Shown: in pieces, positions 63,834 to 64,000 of the stretch
How the letters are laid out: each line of letters opens with the position of its first letter
How positions within the stretch are numbered: the first letter of the stretch is position 1
NCBI GenBank assembly: GCA_030407005.1
Contig: JAUDYN010000001.1
Span: 2,480,001 to 2,544,000, forward strand
Source of the DNA: Desarmillaria ectypa
Taxonomy: Eukaryota; Basidiomycota; Agaricomycetes; Agaricales; Physalacriaceae
Reading direction: 5' to 3'
DNA: 64,000 bases
Made by a program: the position numbers and the translations under genes
Notes under the pieces: model-generated
The model's input: the letters and a program-made list of their open reading frames with translations, nothing else
Database searches by the model: none
What the model was told of the DNA's origin: nothing

Positions 63834-64000
63834 TTAGGCCACTCCACCCTTTCCTCTATTCTGCTTCGCCTCTTCCATTTGCTCTCCGAGCATTTGAGCA
63901 CGAGTATAACAAAACACCGCTATGAGAGACCATAAGCTAGCATTTGTACCCTGACAGCGAGTTTATTAGGTGAGTCGAGCTTCATAAAAGCAGTGGCAGC
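63834..64000 (-). CDS. C-terminal exon of a gene running off the right edge
   Basis: The exon 63834-63950 follows a likely acceptor (TGTCAG) and reads GTNASLWSLIAVFCYTRAQM, then LGEQMEEAKQNRGKGGVA before the stop. It has a hydrophobic stretch (SLWSLIAVFCY) and a charged tail. The part beyond 63950 looks like intron (branch-like CTAATAAAC). Family unknown. Confidence 0.5.

Overview
The window reads as nuclear DNA of a filamentous basidiomycete, most likely a mushroom-forming agaricomycete. Almost every gene is split by many introns of about 45-70 bases with GT/AG ends. Coding exons are compact and lie on both strands. The proteins are fungal types: translation elongation factor 3, a Pho80-type cyclin, a cell-wall-integrity MAP kinase kinase, a Zn2Cys6 regulator and a Sct1/Gpt2-type acyltransferase. 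No prokaryotic operons, CRISPR arrays, rRNA, tRNA or intact transposons could be supported.

Layout. 1-10.8 kb: U2SURP/SR140 splicing factor (cut by the left edge), a divergent ISWI chromatin remodeller, protein phosphatase 5, and a secreted lysozyme-like (GH23) protein. 11.2-17.5 kb: Pho80-type cyclin, a small conserved unknown protein, a secreted pepsin-type aspartic protease and a Zn2Cys6 regulator. 17.5-19.9 kb: gene-poor. 19.9-25.3 kb: MAP kinase kinase of the Mkk1/2 type, an unknown protein, NAA50 N-terminal acetyltransferase and a C2H2 factor. 25.3-28.2 kb: a second gene-poor stretch. 28.2-38.7 kb: secreted CREG-like split-barrel protein, a C2H2 factor, an NDR-type kinase carrying a CRIB motif, and a homeodomain factor. 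39.5-51.8 kb: EF3, glycerol-3-phosphate acyltransferase, RRP12 and proteasome chaperone 2. 52-63.6 kb: FAD monooxygenase, ETF-alpha, PEX5, dihydroxy-acid dehydratase, a single-pass membrane protein and Ap4A phosphorylase. The C-terminal exon of one more gene lies at the right edge.

Functional picture. The left and centre-right parts hold housekeeping genes for splicing, chromatin, ribosome biogenesis, translation, proteasome assembly and lipid synthesis. The 16.5-38.7 kb part is rich in regulators: four transcription factors and two protein kinases among nine genes. ETF-alpha and PEX5 are head to head over 207 bases, and both serve fatty-acid oxidation. Several neighbours share short divergent promoters (U2SURP/ISWI, GPAT/RRP12, ETFA/PEX5).

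The most unusual points are: (1) the dihydroxy-acid dehydratase gene, whose frame is restored only by exons of 6, 13 and 9 bases; (2) a CRIB motif spliced in frame onto an NDR-family kinase; and (3) a near-perfect 21-base inverted repeat inside the cyclin coding sequence. Exon joins were read by eye from splice signals and protein family patterns, so gene limits are firmer than individual introns.
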